Assembly (NCBI GenBank): GCA_030549495.1
Contig: JAUIRK010000501.1
Span: forward strand, 1-64,000
Source of the DNA: Nectonema munidae
Taxonomy: Eukaryota > Nematomorpha > Nectonematoida > Nectonematidae
Direction of reading: 5' to 3'
Length of the DNA: 64,000 nt
Shown here: piece by piece, positions 45,223-63,126 of the stretch
Layout of the letters: each line of letters starts with the position of its first letter
Numbering within the stretch: the first letter of the stretch is position 1
The notes under the pieces: generated by a model
Told to the model about the DNA's origin: nothing
Databases searched by the model: none
Seen by the model: only the letters and a program-made list of their open reading frames with translations
Made by a program: the position numbers and the translations under genes

Positions 45223-46040
45223 GTGATATGCAGTTACTATCATCTCCAACCTAACCTTAGCTTTATGCCACACTTTGTTACTTGCAGTCTAATTTCGTGC
45301 AATATTTCTTCTCAGATTTTGTTTACTGTCATGATGGCACAAAAATTTGCGAAACCAAAGCCTCATTTAACTCAACTCACATCTAAGGTGCTATCCAAGA
45401 TTTCAAAATCAGGACATGGCTTATTTTCATTGCGGAGATGTAGACTTTAAGAATATTTATTTGAGATCATTTGGAATTCAAGTTCAAAAGCTTTAAGCTA
45501 CGATAGAAGCATCTTACTTCGCAGTATATGTAGTTTTGGAAAAAAGGAAATGCCACGCCTTAAGACAATATGATTGATTACGTCTTGCACACACGGAATG
45601 CTAAGCAAATTATGTGGGGAGGAGCAAGCGAAGAAATTGCCGAGTTATTTAGCTCAGAAAGTGTGATAACGGACCATTTGGAACGGCTTGAAAGAATGGT
45701 GACCCGCTACTTTCCAGAGAGTGACGAAGAAACAGACAATCATTATTCATCCGTTCTCTGTAGGATGACGTCATACATGATTTTAATTTTCCTACATAAG
45801 AAAGTGGATCACAATGTTAGCTGATGAAGCTTTGAAAATTGAGTTCTCTGTCAAAAAGAGCTTCAAAGTTGTTGTTTCCATTCTCATCAACTTATCTCTA
45901 AGAGAAGGAGACTTCAACATGCTAAGGATGAAAATAAAAAATGGACTCACTTGAATGTTGCTAAGGATGCCTGGTACTTTCAAATACACGCCAAGAATTT
46001 CTCAAAGAACTTCAGGCATTGCAACCCCCCCCCCCCCATC
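45223..46040 (+). pseudogene. Unidentified transposase-like relic
   Basis: Two protein-like plus-strand segments lie in tandem: one ending HLTQLTSKVLSKISKSGHGL, and one reading WGGASEEIAELFSSESVITD then HLERLERMVTRYFPESDEET. The pattern H-L-x-x-L-x-x-x-x-x-x-Y-F-P is reminiscent of ZBED-type hAT transposases. A C tract lies at 46026-46037. Composition is less AT-rich than the surroundings. No ends are seen; the family assignment is uncertain. Confidence 0.35.
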
Positions 46041-46443
46041 CATCACACTGATGTTATTTATATTATTGCTGCAATAATTTAATAAACATAGATGTTTGAT
46101 GTTATTCCCCATTTTGTAAAATTTATAAACAAATGAAATTTGTAAAATTTATTAGTGATTTTAAAAAAGATAAATATATCCTGACTCTACTTTCACAAAA
46201 GGTTGCCTTGTTTAGAGGATAGGGAATCAAGAGTGAACACAAAAATCTAAGCTTTCATGAAATAAGTCTTGGTGGCGACAAAGCTACTTTGACAAAGGCG
46301 TTGATAAAGACAATTATTTTCATTCCATTATTTTCTTTCCGATTTATAAAATGTTATAGATGATTAGTAGAGTACAGTTTTACAGAAATACATGCTAAAC
46401 TTGCTATATCATGTAATGATAAAATTAGAGAAAACATCTAGAT

Positions 46444-48541
46444 CAGGGGTTCCCAACCCTGGGGTGGCGACCCCACTTGGGTTCGGCAAGTAATTTTCTA
46501 TGGGTCACAAAGACATTATAAATGATAATGATTTATACGGGATTTGGCTAATATCAATGGCTTAAGAAGATTCAGTAGGCTTTTCCCGAACCTTGCCCCA
46601 TTCCGACCTAAGGCGGTATATATAGGTCAAATTCTAAAAGACAAATGGTAGAATATAAGTTCGTTTAAAATGAACTATTTTCCTTTTTTAATGCCATGAT
46701 TAACTCGAGCAATCAATTGTACCGTTGTACCTTTTTAATCCTAGGATTAACTTGGGGGGATCACGGGTTCTTAGCCATTTATACCTGTACCATATTTCTT
46801 CGGATATATATAGGCCTATCTCTGATCATTTGTGACAGTTAAGCGTTTGCATCTGGTATCTCTGCGTGTCATTCTGCTACCAGTCTGTTTGAGCCAACAC
46901 TGAATTTGTATTTGGAAAGTTGTAAGTATGGAGCGTTGTAATATTTGAAAATTTGATTGATCTCTTGTGCTTCAATAGTTGATATTTCAAGGACTAATTT
47001 GTTTTTGGTTTTGTAGTTTTTTCTTTTTGTGTGTGTGTCTCGGTGTGTAGTAGAAGGTTGTCTGATGAATTAACTACCTTCAAGATAATGATATTCCGTG
47101 AATGTTAATGATAATTTAACTGCAAATTACCAACCTTGGTATCAAGTCAAATATGCCGAAGTTATTGATGTTTACAAACCTACAGTAAGCCGTAGAAAGA
47201 CATGCGGATATATGTAAGAAATAATAAATGAGTTGTTGGTGAATAATTAAAATTCAGATAAATGAAAAAATAGGAACATTTCTTAAAGAACATGGACTAA
47301 GTGGGAAATGTTGGTGGCATATGTACTGATCGTGCACCGTCTATGCTAGACTGTAGATCTTAGTTTCAACAGATGGTAAAGATTCCACAAGCTGTTCGAG
47401 TTCATTGCATTATACATCGTCAAGTATTAGCTTCAAAAACATTCACAACAGATTTGAAAACTGTTATACAATCAGTAGTTAAAATAGTTAACTTCATAAA
47501 GTCAAATTTATTTAACAATCGCTTGTTCGCTGCTAAACTGTGCCAAGAAATGGATTCCAAGCATGAATTTCTTCTATTGCACACTGAGGTAAAGTGGCTG
47601 TCAAAAGGAAAAGTATTGAAGAATGAGAGATTTCCTATCTCAGCAAGGAAGAACAAAACTTTCAAATTTGGTAAAAACTGCATACTTGGTAGATTTTTTC
47701 ACAATTCTGTATTCCCTTAATCTTTCACTTCAGGGAGAGAATTCCAACACTTAATGTTGCAGAAAACAAAATGCCTTCCAAATGAAGCTGGATCTTTGGC
47801 TGTCAAGGATAATAACGAGAAATTTTTACATGTTTCTCACATTAAATACATTTGTTGAAGAAAATGAGACTGATGTTCTATTCAACAACAGTTGAATAAA
47901 AGAGGAGTTTGGTCGATATTTTCTAAAAAAAAAAGTTTCAGTTATGCCATAGCTTACTTAGAAAACCATTTGTTGCAAAAATTGAAGATGTTCCTGAAAG
48001 ATATCAAGAGGAATTCATTGATCTTATCACATCTGACTGTGCAAACACTGACTTTGAATCCCTAGCAGTGAATCAATTTTGTATCAAGCAATTACTTCAA
48101 TATCCAAATTTGGTTGAGGGTATGCTGAGAATTATCATGCCTTTATGTGTAAAGTGACCTTTTTATCTTTACTACTTATAAAATCGAAGCTAAGAATTAA
48201 ACTCCATGCTGAGGATGACCAACGTTGTGCTGTGTCCAAAACAACATCACGGATAGAAAAGCAGTAGCAAACATGACATTAAGAACATTATTGTTTAAAG
48301 CTTGTATTACTCACATCAGTAACATCCAATTATGTAAATAAATGATATATTTCGAGCCAATTATATTGTATATAAATGTATATATTTTCGATCTTGCTAT
48401 AATAAAACAAGCTACTGTAGTTATGTAGCATTCTTATGTATACCTTAATCAATGAATATAGCCTTGATCTTTGGGTGGGGTCGCAGTAAGTCTGCTGAGG
48501 CTTAAATGGGGCCGTCACTGGAAAAAAGTTGGGAACCACTG
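46444..48541 (+). mobile_element. hAT element (ZBED-type), decayed, with perfect 8-bp target duplication
   Basis: Ends CAGGGGTTCCCAACCC and GTTGGGAACCACTG (read to the right end) are flanked by identical ATCTAGAT at 46436-46443 and 48542-48549. The plus-strand interior encodes relics of a ZBED-type hAT transposase: GGICTDRAPSMLD near 47320, and VRVHCIIHRQVLASKTFTTD then EFLLLHTEVKWLSKGKVL in the open segment 47373-47720, followed by later fragments to about 48270. Several stops and frame changes make it inactive. The BED zinc-finger part is not recognisable. Confidence 0.9.
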
Positions 48542-48886
48542 ATCTAGATAATGCAAGTAAAGTTATCTAACATTCTTTGTAGTTAAAAAATTTTGCAATT
48601 TTTTTGTTATAATTTGTCATCATCGCACTAATGGGATAATGGGCAGAAACGGCAAATTTATACAATATACATATAGATTATAGAATCATGTAATGTGTAT
48701 AAACAACGTGCTTTATTCATATAATGCATATATAATATGTATCGTTACACATTACACATATGATAAAACTTACTTGTGTTGAGATACAATTATAATAAAT
48801 GAACAGCTGCCACCTTTTGGATTTGAGCATTTGTTCGCAAATATCGATCTGCTCATTTTGTTTCAATTTCTATACTTTTTTCATCA
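48542..48886. other. Spacer between the hAT element and the piggyBac relic
   Basis: AT-rich, with ATAT-type short repeats. The left end of the piggyBac element was not identified, although it probably lies here. Confidence 0.45.
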
Positions 48887-50361
48887 ATGCCATCGCGTAA
48901 AGTTCTACCTGTGAAAGAAGCTGAAAACTTTTTAGAAGTATTGAATGAAGAATCCTCAATAATAATTGATGAAGTAAAGATATCTTTGTTACCTCTTCCA
49001 CCGAATTCACTGACTGACGAAGAAAATATTTTATAAGATGATCTTGAAAGTTTAACTGATGTACAGGATGTTGTTGCAACTATTGGAATTCAATTTATTG
49101 AAAAAAACTATCGCTCATCAAGTTCAAAAGTAGAAGGTAAGCCAATATTTAAAAAAATTCGCCCTATTTACAAAATAACTGAAAATAATCCTAATCTGAG
49201 AGTTGAAGTAAATAAAATTATTATTTCTCAATCAATTTTGTACGCTGATCAAAAAAACAATACTGATTTTTCAATTTGTGAAAGTGAATTGAACGCGTTT
49301 GTTGGCATTCTAATACTAAGCGGATACCATAGACTTCCAAGCTAGCGTATGTATTGGGAACAATCTCAAGAGAAACAGAACTAACAATTGTGCTCAACTC
49401 AATGTCAAAAAATAGATTCCTCGAGATAAAACGCTACCTTCATATTTAAATGATCATTTTAAAGTTGATAAGAATGACAGGATGTTCGAGCTTGTTCCTT
49501 ATTTAGAACTGTAACTAAACTATCAATGAAATGATGGTATTATGGTCATCATCCATGCAAAATGTACAATACGTAAAAAGCCTATCAAATTTGGCCGAAA
49601 ATTCTGGTGCATTTGTAGCCCAAGTGGTTTTTTGTTAGACTTTTTATCCTTACTGTGGGAAAGATGAAAGCAGAATTGGATCTTTGGCAGAAAGTGTGGT
49701 TTCCGAATTGACAAAAATAATTGATAAGAAAAACCCGTCAAGTTATTCTACTTTTTTTGGATAATTTTTTTCTAGTTATGGTGTTATGAAAAAAGTTGAA
49801 AGAAAATGGGTAGAAAGCAACTTGCACAATCCATGAAGTGAGAACAAAGAAATAGCCCGTAATGTCGGACAAAGAAATGGTAAAAAGAAAAGGGGTTTTG
49901 CGAGTTTAGGTTAGACACAATAAATGTTATAAAATGGCTTGACAATACCCGTTATGTTAATGACGAATTACGATCATATTGAACAACATGAAAAGGCGAA
50001 AAGTTATTCACAAAGTGACAGAAAAGAAATAAACCTTCATATTTCCGCTTTTATATTTAGTAATAATGCGAATATGGGTGGAGATGATTTGTTGGACAAG
50101 ATGGTATCCTTTTATAGAATGCGCATCCGATCTAAAAAATGGTGGTGGCCTATTTTCACTCAGATGATAGACATAGCTTTAGTGAACTCATGGAGGCTCT
50201 ATCAAATTTCTCACAAAGATGAAAAAATATCTCTTTGCTCGATTTTAGAAGAAACACGACGGTATCTCATCTTTCTTCTAATATTGCGAATAAAAAACAA
50301 AGAACTGAGCCTTCAAAAACCTACTGCTGTTCACTCAAAAGTCAAAACCCTTTTCTGGTGA
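48887..50361 (+). pseudogene. piggyBac-type transposase relic
   Basis: It starts MPSRKVLPVKEAENFLEVL at 48887, then NTDFSICESELNAFVGILIL near 49290, and ends with an open segment from 49939: HISAFIFSNNANMGGDDLLD then KMVSFYRMRIRSKKWWWPIF and DIALVNSWRLYQ. The N-x-x-M-G-G-x-D and W-W-W-P-I-F motifs are diagnostic of piggyBac (PGBD-type) transposases. There are several stops and frame changes between, and the usual C-terminal cysteine-rich domain is missing because the sequence switches to a hAT fragment at about 50364. Confidence 0.85.
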
Positions 50362-50363
50362 CA

Positions 50364-50999
50364 GATATCACATAATTTTCAGTCAAAGCAAAACTCACCT
50401 GCAAATGGGTAGATGCTGCAAAAATCCAACTGGAACTAATTGACTTTCAAGAGAATGTAGAGCTAAAACAAGCACTCTGTGATTGTGCACCCGAAACATT
50501 TTGTTCAAAGGAAGGATCACGTGATAATTTTCCTACTTTTCACAGACTAGTAGTGCAAATTCTCACAATGTTTGGCTCCACTTACTGCGGCGAGTCTGCT
50601 TTCTCTACCATGAACTTTGTGAAGAACAAGTTTCGCTCATGTATGACCAGTGAACACCTCTACCACTGTCTTCGACTCGCTGTTACTAAATTAGTACCAA
50701 GATTTAGCGAGCTAACAAGAAACAAGGACTGTCATTTTTCTCACTAAAGTCTTGCTATAATGTTGATTTTTTCATTTGTAAAGTCTTCAATCGTAAATCC
50801 TAGTTTTGTTATATTTTTCTAAAATAGTATAAATAATATAAACAGTGAATATGAAATTAATAAGAATCATATGGTTTAGCATTCTTTTCGGAGATGGTTG
50901 TTTTATTTTCTTTATTTCATGTAATAAAAATTTTTGGACCTATGCATACATTGGAACTTGTCTAACTGGACTTTTGCTTATAATAGTTGAGTATCCCTG
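50364..50999 (+). pseudogene. 3' end of a second hAT element (GTF2IRD2/ZBED-like)
   Basis: It encodes WVDAAKIQLELIDFQENVEL near 50410-50470 and then, at 50553-50747, MFGSTYCGESAFSTMNFVKN and KFRSCMTSEHLYHCLRLAVT. This is the hAT C-terminal dimerisation region as in GTF2IRD2/ZBED-like proteins. The right end, read inward from 50999, is CAGGGATACTCAACTATTAT, a classic hAT terminus. The 5' part of this element is absent; it abuts the piggyBac relic. Confidence 0.8.
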
Positions 51000-52244
51000 G
51001 TCTATAAGATATGTTATACTCTAACCAAGTAAAGGTTTTATACCATGACTATAAATGATCTCTTTTGTAAATCTTTAACAAGATGAATTTTTGATTGAGC
51101 AGATTTTATATTTGGTGTTCAAAGATCAAAAATTTTATCCGACATGGCGATTCCACATTTCTGATGCAATATTGATTAGGAGCTAAAAAAAATCCTATCC
51201 TCTTATCTCTCTAATTGTCAACAAGCGTGGTTCAAAATGAATTGGTTAGGTGCATAGATTACTCTGTATTGAAATTAATTAAAAACAAAGAAACATCTTA
51301 TAATCTTCATATTCTATCTACACATATATTCAGTTATTAAAGAAATTGTTTGAAAATATATTTCTATAAATTGACAGGTATAAGTTTTGAATTTAAATTT
51401 GGCCATTTTAAATAGAAATTGAAGGTAATTAGAAATATTCTACAAACTTTAAATTTATATAAATAATCTATTCCCTTCCCTAAGTAATACGCTAAAATTA
51501 CATGAAAATGAAATTATTTATATTATGTTTTAAAAATTTTAAGCAAAGTGTGAAAACATTTCTAAATATTCTAAGTAATGTTGATAAAAGCCCTTCTTAT
51601 CAACGGGCATGAGGAATAAACCTTTTAAGCTTTAAATTATAGAGTTCTCATATAGTTATGTGCCATAAAAAATATTTGATCCTCTCAAAAATATATTATT
51701 GGCTCTTATTCAAATAACTGGCTATATTACTACCTCTCATGAATAATAGCTTAAATTTGCACTATTATATCAAAGAAGTGGAAGTTAATTGAAAAAATAC
51801 ATTTAAAATATTTATTCTAAGACTTTACTTTAAAACAAAAAAACTAATATTTTAAATCCAATACCAAGATAAACATGTCTTTTAAATGCTAAAGAAAGAT
51901 ATATAATTGAGAACATTGAAAATTATTCAGGCAGGGGGGGGGGGGGGGCGAAAGGCTTTTCGCCGCCTTGAAATCACATTACCGGCCCCCTTCGCTTCCT
52001 GAATGTGCGCACGTGATATAATTATTCAGAGGATGTAAATGTAACTCTGACATCACACTCACATCGTCTTGAGTTCAAAAGTAGAAAGTGCATAAATAAT
52101 TAGATTTGTGTGTATGACGTATGTTTATGTGTAATGTTTTCAGATGTCTGTGTACTTTTGTGATGAAAACACCACTTTCAAATTCATATATTTTTCAATT
52201 CCTAGATAACAATTAAAAATATGATTATTGTTATAAAAGTAAGG
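51000..52244. other. AT-rich intergenic stretch with a small palindromic patch
   Basis: Mostly AT-rich with no gene. At 51927-52005 a G tract is flanked by ATTCAGG and CCTGAAT inverted ends and an internal GGCGAAA/TTTCGCC hairpin, possibly a very small MITE. Confidence 0.4.
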
Positions 52245-52430
52245 TACCTTGGAGTGTTTTCATCGTCAAGGCCCAATTGCACCGATTATGTCATACGAAC
52301 AAAGAAGGCTTGATGATGGGTCGAACCTAAAACCTTATGGTATTGAAGCGAACTATCTAACCAACCTTACTTGTTACGTCCCGAACATCAAGGCTTTCAT
52401 GCCAAAACTCGAACCTTGTTCTCATTCTCA
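52245..52430 (-). repeat. tRNA-derived SINE, copy C (antisense)
   Basis: The minus strand reads GTAAGGTTGGTTAGATAG, then the B box-like TAGGTTCGACCC and the 3' motif GACGATGAAAACACTCC. It has the same organisation as the copies at 24703 and 14945. Confidence 0.65.
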
Positions 52431-52439
52431 CTAAGTAAA

Positions 52440-52930
52440 ACTTATTGTATAGCATTACTAATTGGGGCCATGCTGCTGATAATACTTTTCATATATCTCA
52501 AAAAAAAATTCTAAGAATTGTCTTTAACAAACATTACTTATCACATTCAAGCATGCTTTTCTTTAATAACAATCTTTTGAAATTTCATGATCTGTACAAA
52601 TTTCGTCTAGCTCTATCCCTTTTTAGTTTTTTTTTATGGAAAATTATCTTCCTTTTTTTCTACTTGGTTTCACATTAACTTTGAGAGAGAAAATTTTTTT
52701 CTGAGGAATAGTAAACATCTTTTCATTCCAAGAAATAATTTACCGAAAACTAATAGTTGTTTAAGGTTCAGGATTTGTAAATTCTGGAATAATTTTCTTT
52801 CTCTCCATTTTGAACATACATGCTCTATTCAGTTTGTGAAGTATAAGCTTAGAAAAATATTTATTCAATATTATAATTATACTTGTTCAAATGTGAATTG
52901 CATTGTTTGTGTAAATTATAACTAATAATG
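52440..52930 (+). mobile_element. CR1/Jockey-like LINE 3' fragment
   Basis: The plus strand encodes SITNWGHAADNTFHISQKKI then LRIVFNKHYLSHSSMLFFNN and LKFHDLYKFRLALSLF, and after a frame change HLFIPRNNLPKTNSCLRFRI then CKFWNNF. These are the conserved post-RT blocks of CR1/Jockey-type LINEs (W-G, K-K-I-L-R-I, L-K-x-x-D-L-Y-K). 5' truncated, frame-broken, inactive. Confidence 0.75.
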
Positions 52931-54282
52931 ATGACTTTGTTTAGACATACGTATATACAACCATATTTTTTGTGTTTTTATTAATTTTGATGTTTTTAAC
53001 ATATGTGTTTTGAATTATTATATAAATGCCTTAAAATTTCTATCCGTATGCTTCAACTGTATATTGATTAATTTGTACCCCATTTTATGAATTTTTTAGA
53101 AATTCATTTTTTTGTCTTCTTCTGTGTTTTTTTTTGTTTATTTTGTCTTTTACTATTTCTTCTCATAAACGTTATATAACTTATACATCACGTAGCGGCA
53201 TTGACCTTTGATGTATTTGTTGTATAAATTTTTCTTTGATTTTCATTGTTTGCTTTCTCCTACTAAATTATATTCATTCTTAATACACTTTATAAATGAT
53301 TGTGATTCTAAAATAGAAATCTTCTTCTTCTTCTTTTTATTATGACGTGAATTTTAGACTCTCGATTTTCTACTTTAAGTCATAATCAAGCCTAAGGCAC
53401 GCAACCTAGTCGAGGTAAAATAGGGGCGCTTGTCAAACTAAAACTTATATTAATACACTGGTGCATAAAAAGCAACAAAATCGTTTTCATTAATATAATT
53501 CAAAAGTGGAAAAACAAAAGAATGTCGTTTTAGTTGAGACGTCACACTATCCACTTTGCTATGTAATTACATGCTTATCAATTCGGGCGGGGAGGGGGAG
53601 GAGTGGAATATATTTCTACTTTTTTAAAATAAATTAACTCTTTGACGAAAAAAGTTTGGGAACCACATATTATCACATACAAAATTTACAATACACGTTC
53701 TCTCTCCCGATCCAGACCATCTTTTTAGTCTAAAAATATTTTCATGGGCACATCTTTTAACCCAATTTTTACCCAAATACACCCAAAAATACTCAAATAC
53801 ATCCAAAAAAACAAATACACACAAATATATTCTTTATTTACAAATAAGAACATAAAATTAATAATAATAATAGATAAATGTTTAAAATATAAGATATACA
53901 GATATTTAAGTATGGACAGAAGCTGGCAATAAAGTATTGTTATATATTTTTATGTCTCCCATTATGTTGCCAGGCCACACATAAAATTAATAAATTATTT
54001 TGTGTTATCAAACTTACTATTATTAAATAATTATTATATTTTAAGTCATTATTATAATATAAAAAATTATAATAAAAAAAAATTAAATACTTAACTATAA
54101 AATTAGCTACAATATAATAAAATATTATTCTATTATTTTATGTTTTTGTTTGCTAGCATATAGCCTTCAGGAGAAAGAGCTTTGATATCCACTCAACCAA
54201 ATAAAAAATCAAGTTTTGTTTTAAATTTTTTAATTTTTTATAAATAAATTTCAAATTAATAATTTATATTAGTTTTATGTTC
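52931..54282. other. AT-rich intergenic stretch
   Basis: There is a relic-like GTTTGGGAACCACAT near 53655, similar to the GTTGGGAACCACTG hAT end, but without a partner. A TACCCAAATACA-type short imperfect repeat lies at 53765-53825. No gene recognised. Confidence 0.45.
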
Positions 54283-54480
54283 TGTAGCCTCAATGGTTGT
54301 TAAGGTGTACCTCTCAGCTTAACAGTTGTCATGGGTTCCATCCCCAAGGCTCCCAATCAGTGACCGCGCTAAAGCTAAATTTCAAGGGTGCTGAAATGGG
54401 GAAAAGAAACACATTTGCAAAAAATTTATTCCCTATATTACTTTGCTGAAAAGCATGAAGCTTATTCGATCCCCAAAGCT
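54283..54480 (+). repeat. tRNA-derived SINE-like element of a second family
   Basis: AGCCTCAATGGTTGTTAAGG resembles a tRNA A-box region and ATGGGTTCCATCCCC a B box, 32-45 bases apart. A partial echo of the 3' part (GATCCCCAAAGCTCCCAAC) lies at about 54469-54487. The sequence differs from the copy A/B/C family. Confidence 0.5.
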
Positions 54481-56757
54481 CCCAACTCTAAAAACAAATT
54501 TACAAAAACTGTGATTAACCATCTTAAGCATAATTAATGTTAACCATCTTTACATAATACTAGCATATATCCTTAAGGCTGAAGGTGCTTTGATATCTCC
54601 AACCAATATATATATATATAATATTAACTAGAATTGGTAAGTTTGGTATGACGTTAGATATCTTTATATTTGAATACGAAGTATATTTAAATATATTTTC
54701 ATTTATTTATATAAATTATCTATAGTTAATAACACGTTTTCAAAACCTATCATAGTTAAGTTTTCATACCTAGGAGAGGCATCAGCCTGATTAACTTTTT
54801 CTGATTATTTTTATAACTTTTTTACTATCCAAAGAAATTGGAACGTTATAATTTGAAAATTTTCCGATTCGTCTTTAAATCTTATCATAAAAGAAAATTG
54901 AAACGAATTACTACTATACTAACAAACTTTTTAAAATGATTCTTTACTTTGATAAATGTTTGAAATAAAATATACTTTTGGTATATTTTCAAACATGTTT
55001 GAATGTCTTTACATCGCCAGGATTATACGAGTTTACGTACATTTCGAAGTTGTTTTAAATTTATCTTAATTAAATCAATTTTTGAAGGAATAATGAGACA
55101 ATTTATTATATTAGCAATTTGCATTTCAATAGAAAATTAATAATCTCATTATAAGTTTTGATATATTAAATAGTTCAAAATTGCTGTTTATAATCAATAA
55201 ATTCTGATAAAAAATATCCCATTTTCTTATTTGTATTTTCAAATTTTTCAAGTACATTTTATTTAAATGTCGCTTATTTTATTTAAAATTTTCACAATTA
55301 ATATTTATATAGTTGTGATTTTAAAGCAGGGGCGCACATCCTTAAAATTATTAGAAGGGGCGAAATATTTTTTTGCAATTTTCAAAATTACTGGTCTGGA
55401 AATACCCTTGGAGAACAAATATCCAAGCAATCCTTTAAAATAGAGTGTATTCAGCGCATACGTAAATTTATAAGACTACTTTATATTTTTTTACAAAATT
55501 GATGAAATTTAAAAACTATACTTCCAACAAAAATATTTTAATTAAATTTCCATATCGCATATACACTTGTTTAAAAAAACAAAAATTGTTGTGGGCGAAT
55601 AGGCTTTTCATTTGAAAATGAAGTAGTCTACCAGGCACACTACAGGAATTGGTGAAAGGATATTTGATTGATAGAGAAAACAAATAACTGAAGGTTGGAG
55701 AGTTTTATATGAGTGAATGTAGTATGAAGGAAAAGAGTACTAGACACCCTGCGATGTTTTTATGAAAAAAATATAATTGATTCAGGAGCGCACATCCTTG
55801 AAATTATTGCACGGAGCTGTCTTTCAAGCGTCTTCCAAAAAAGACAAATTATTCTGAATTCCTACTCCTCTCTGGTCTATTCTATTTTATTCTTAATTAA
55901 GCTTAATGTAAACTTTAACCCCCGCCCTATTAAGCTTAAAGTCAACAATGAATGAGGACTTATATATAGCTCCGTCTTTCTCACTTCAAATAGATGCGCA
56001 CCATCTTAAATTATGTGTAGAAAAGGGGCAAAGATATCAATTAACAATAAAAAAATTGGAAATTTTATTGAATGAAAAAAATTATTCATTATTTTCAGTT
56101 GTTCCTTCTTCCTAAAAAATGAAAAAATTTAAAACAGAACTAAAGTTAGAAAACTTGGTTTTTCATTTATTTCATTCTTTTTAGTGTATAAGAATAAGTG
56201 TAAGTTAGTTAGACTTTCAAAAAAGGGTATAAAATAAAGATAAAATTGTGCAAACAAAAATCAAACAATAAATTAACCATGTGCGCTCCTTGGGTTCCCG
56301 GTTGGTAAATTTCCATGTTATGTATTTTTATAAGGCCATAACATATTTTGACTTTTTAATCCTTTTTCGCCTTATCAAGGTCAGATTTTCAAACATCATT
56401 TTAATTGCTAACATTAAATTATCTATTCATTATCCTTTATTTTAAATATTGATAGCGAAAACTATGGTTGTAGAAGCGAAGGGATCATATGCCCGACGTA
56501 CTTACAAAAATGCGACTACGAATACTTAACATTTTTAAATATTTAAACCAAACGCTTACTTCCTGCTTCCACTAAAGAATAAGTGCCAAAATACTTGAAA
56601 AAAATTGATACTGACGCGAACATAGGAAGATTTAGCCAAATTTAACAAAATGATCATTTGCTTCCCAAACATATATATACGTTATGTTATGGGTGTGATG
56701 ATAATGTACATCTAATTGTATAACTCTTTTAATAGATTTTTTGGATCACTTTTTAAA
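54481..56757. other. Intergenic sequence upstream of KARS1
   Basis: AT-rich. A short repeated phrase, GGGGCGCACATCCTTAAAATTATT near 55328 and GAGCGCACATCCTTGAAATTATT near 55786, suggests a degraded dispersed repeat. The promoter of KARS1 was not identified with confidence. Confidence 0.45.

Positions 56758-63126
<6,369 letters not shown>

Noticed and set aside
45765-45772. Single TGACGTCA site
   Set aside because: Isolated inside a transposase-like relic, with no promoter context.
53640-53665. GTTTGGGAACCACA resembling the hAT end at 33530 and 48527
   Set aside because: No opposite end within several kilobases; could be chance or a severely decayed relic.
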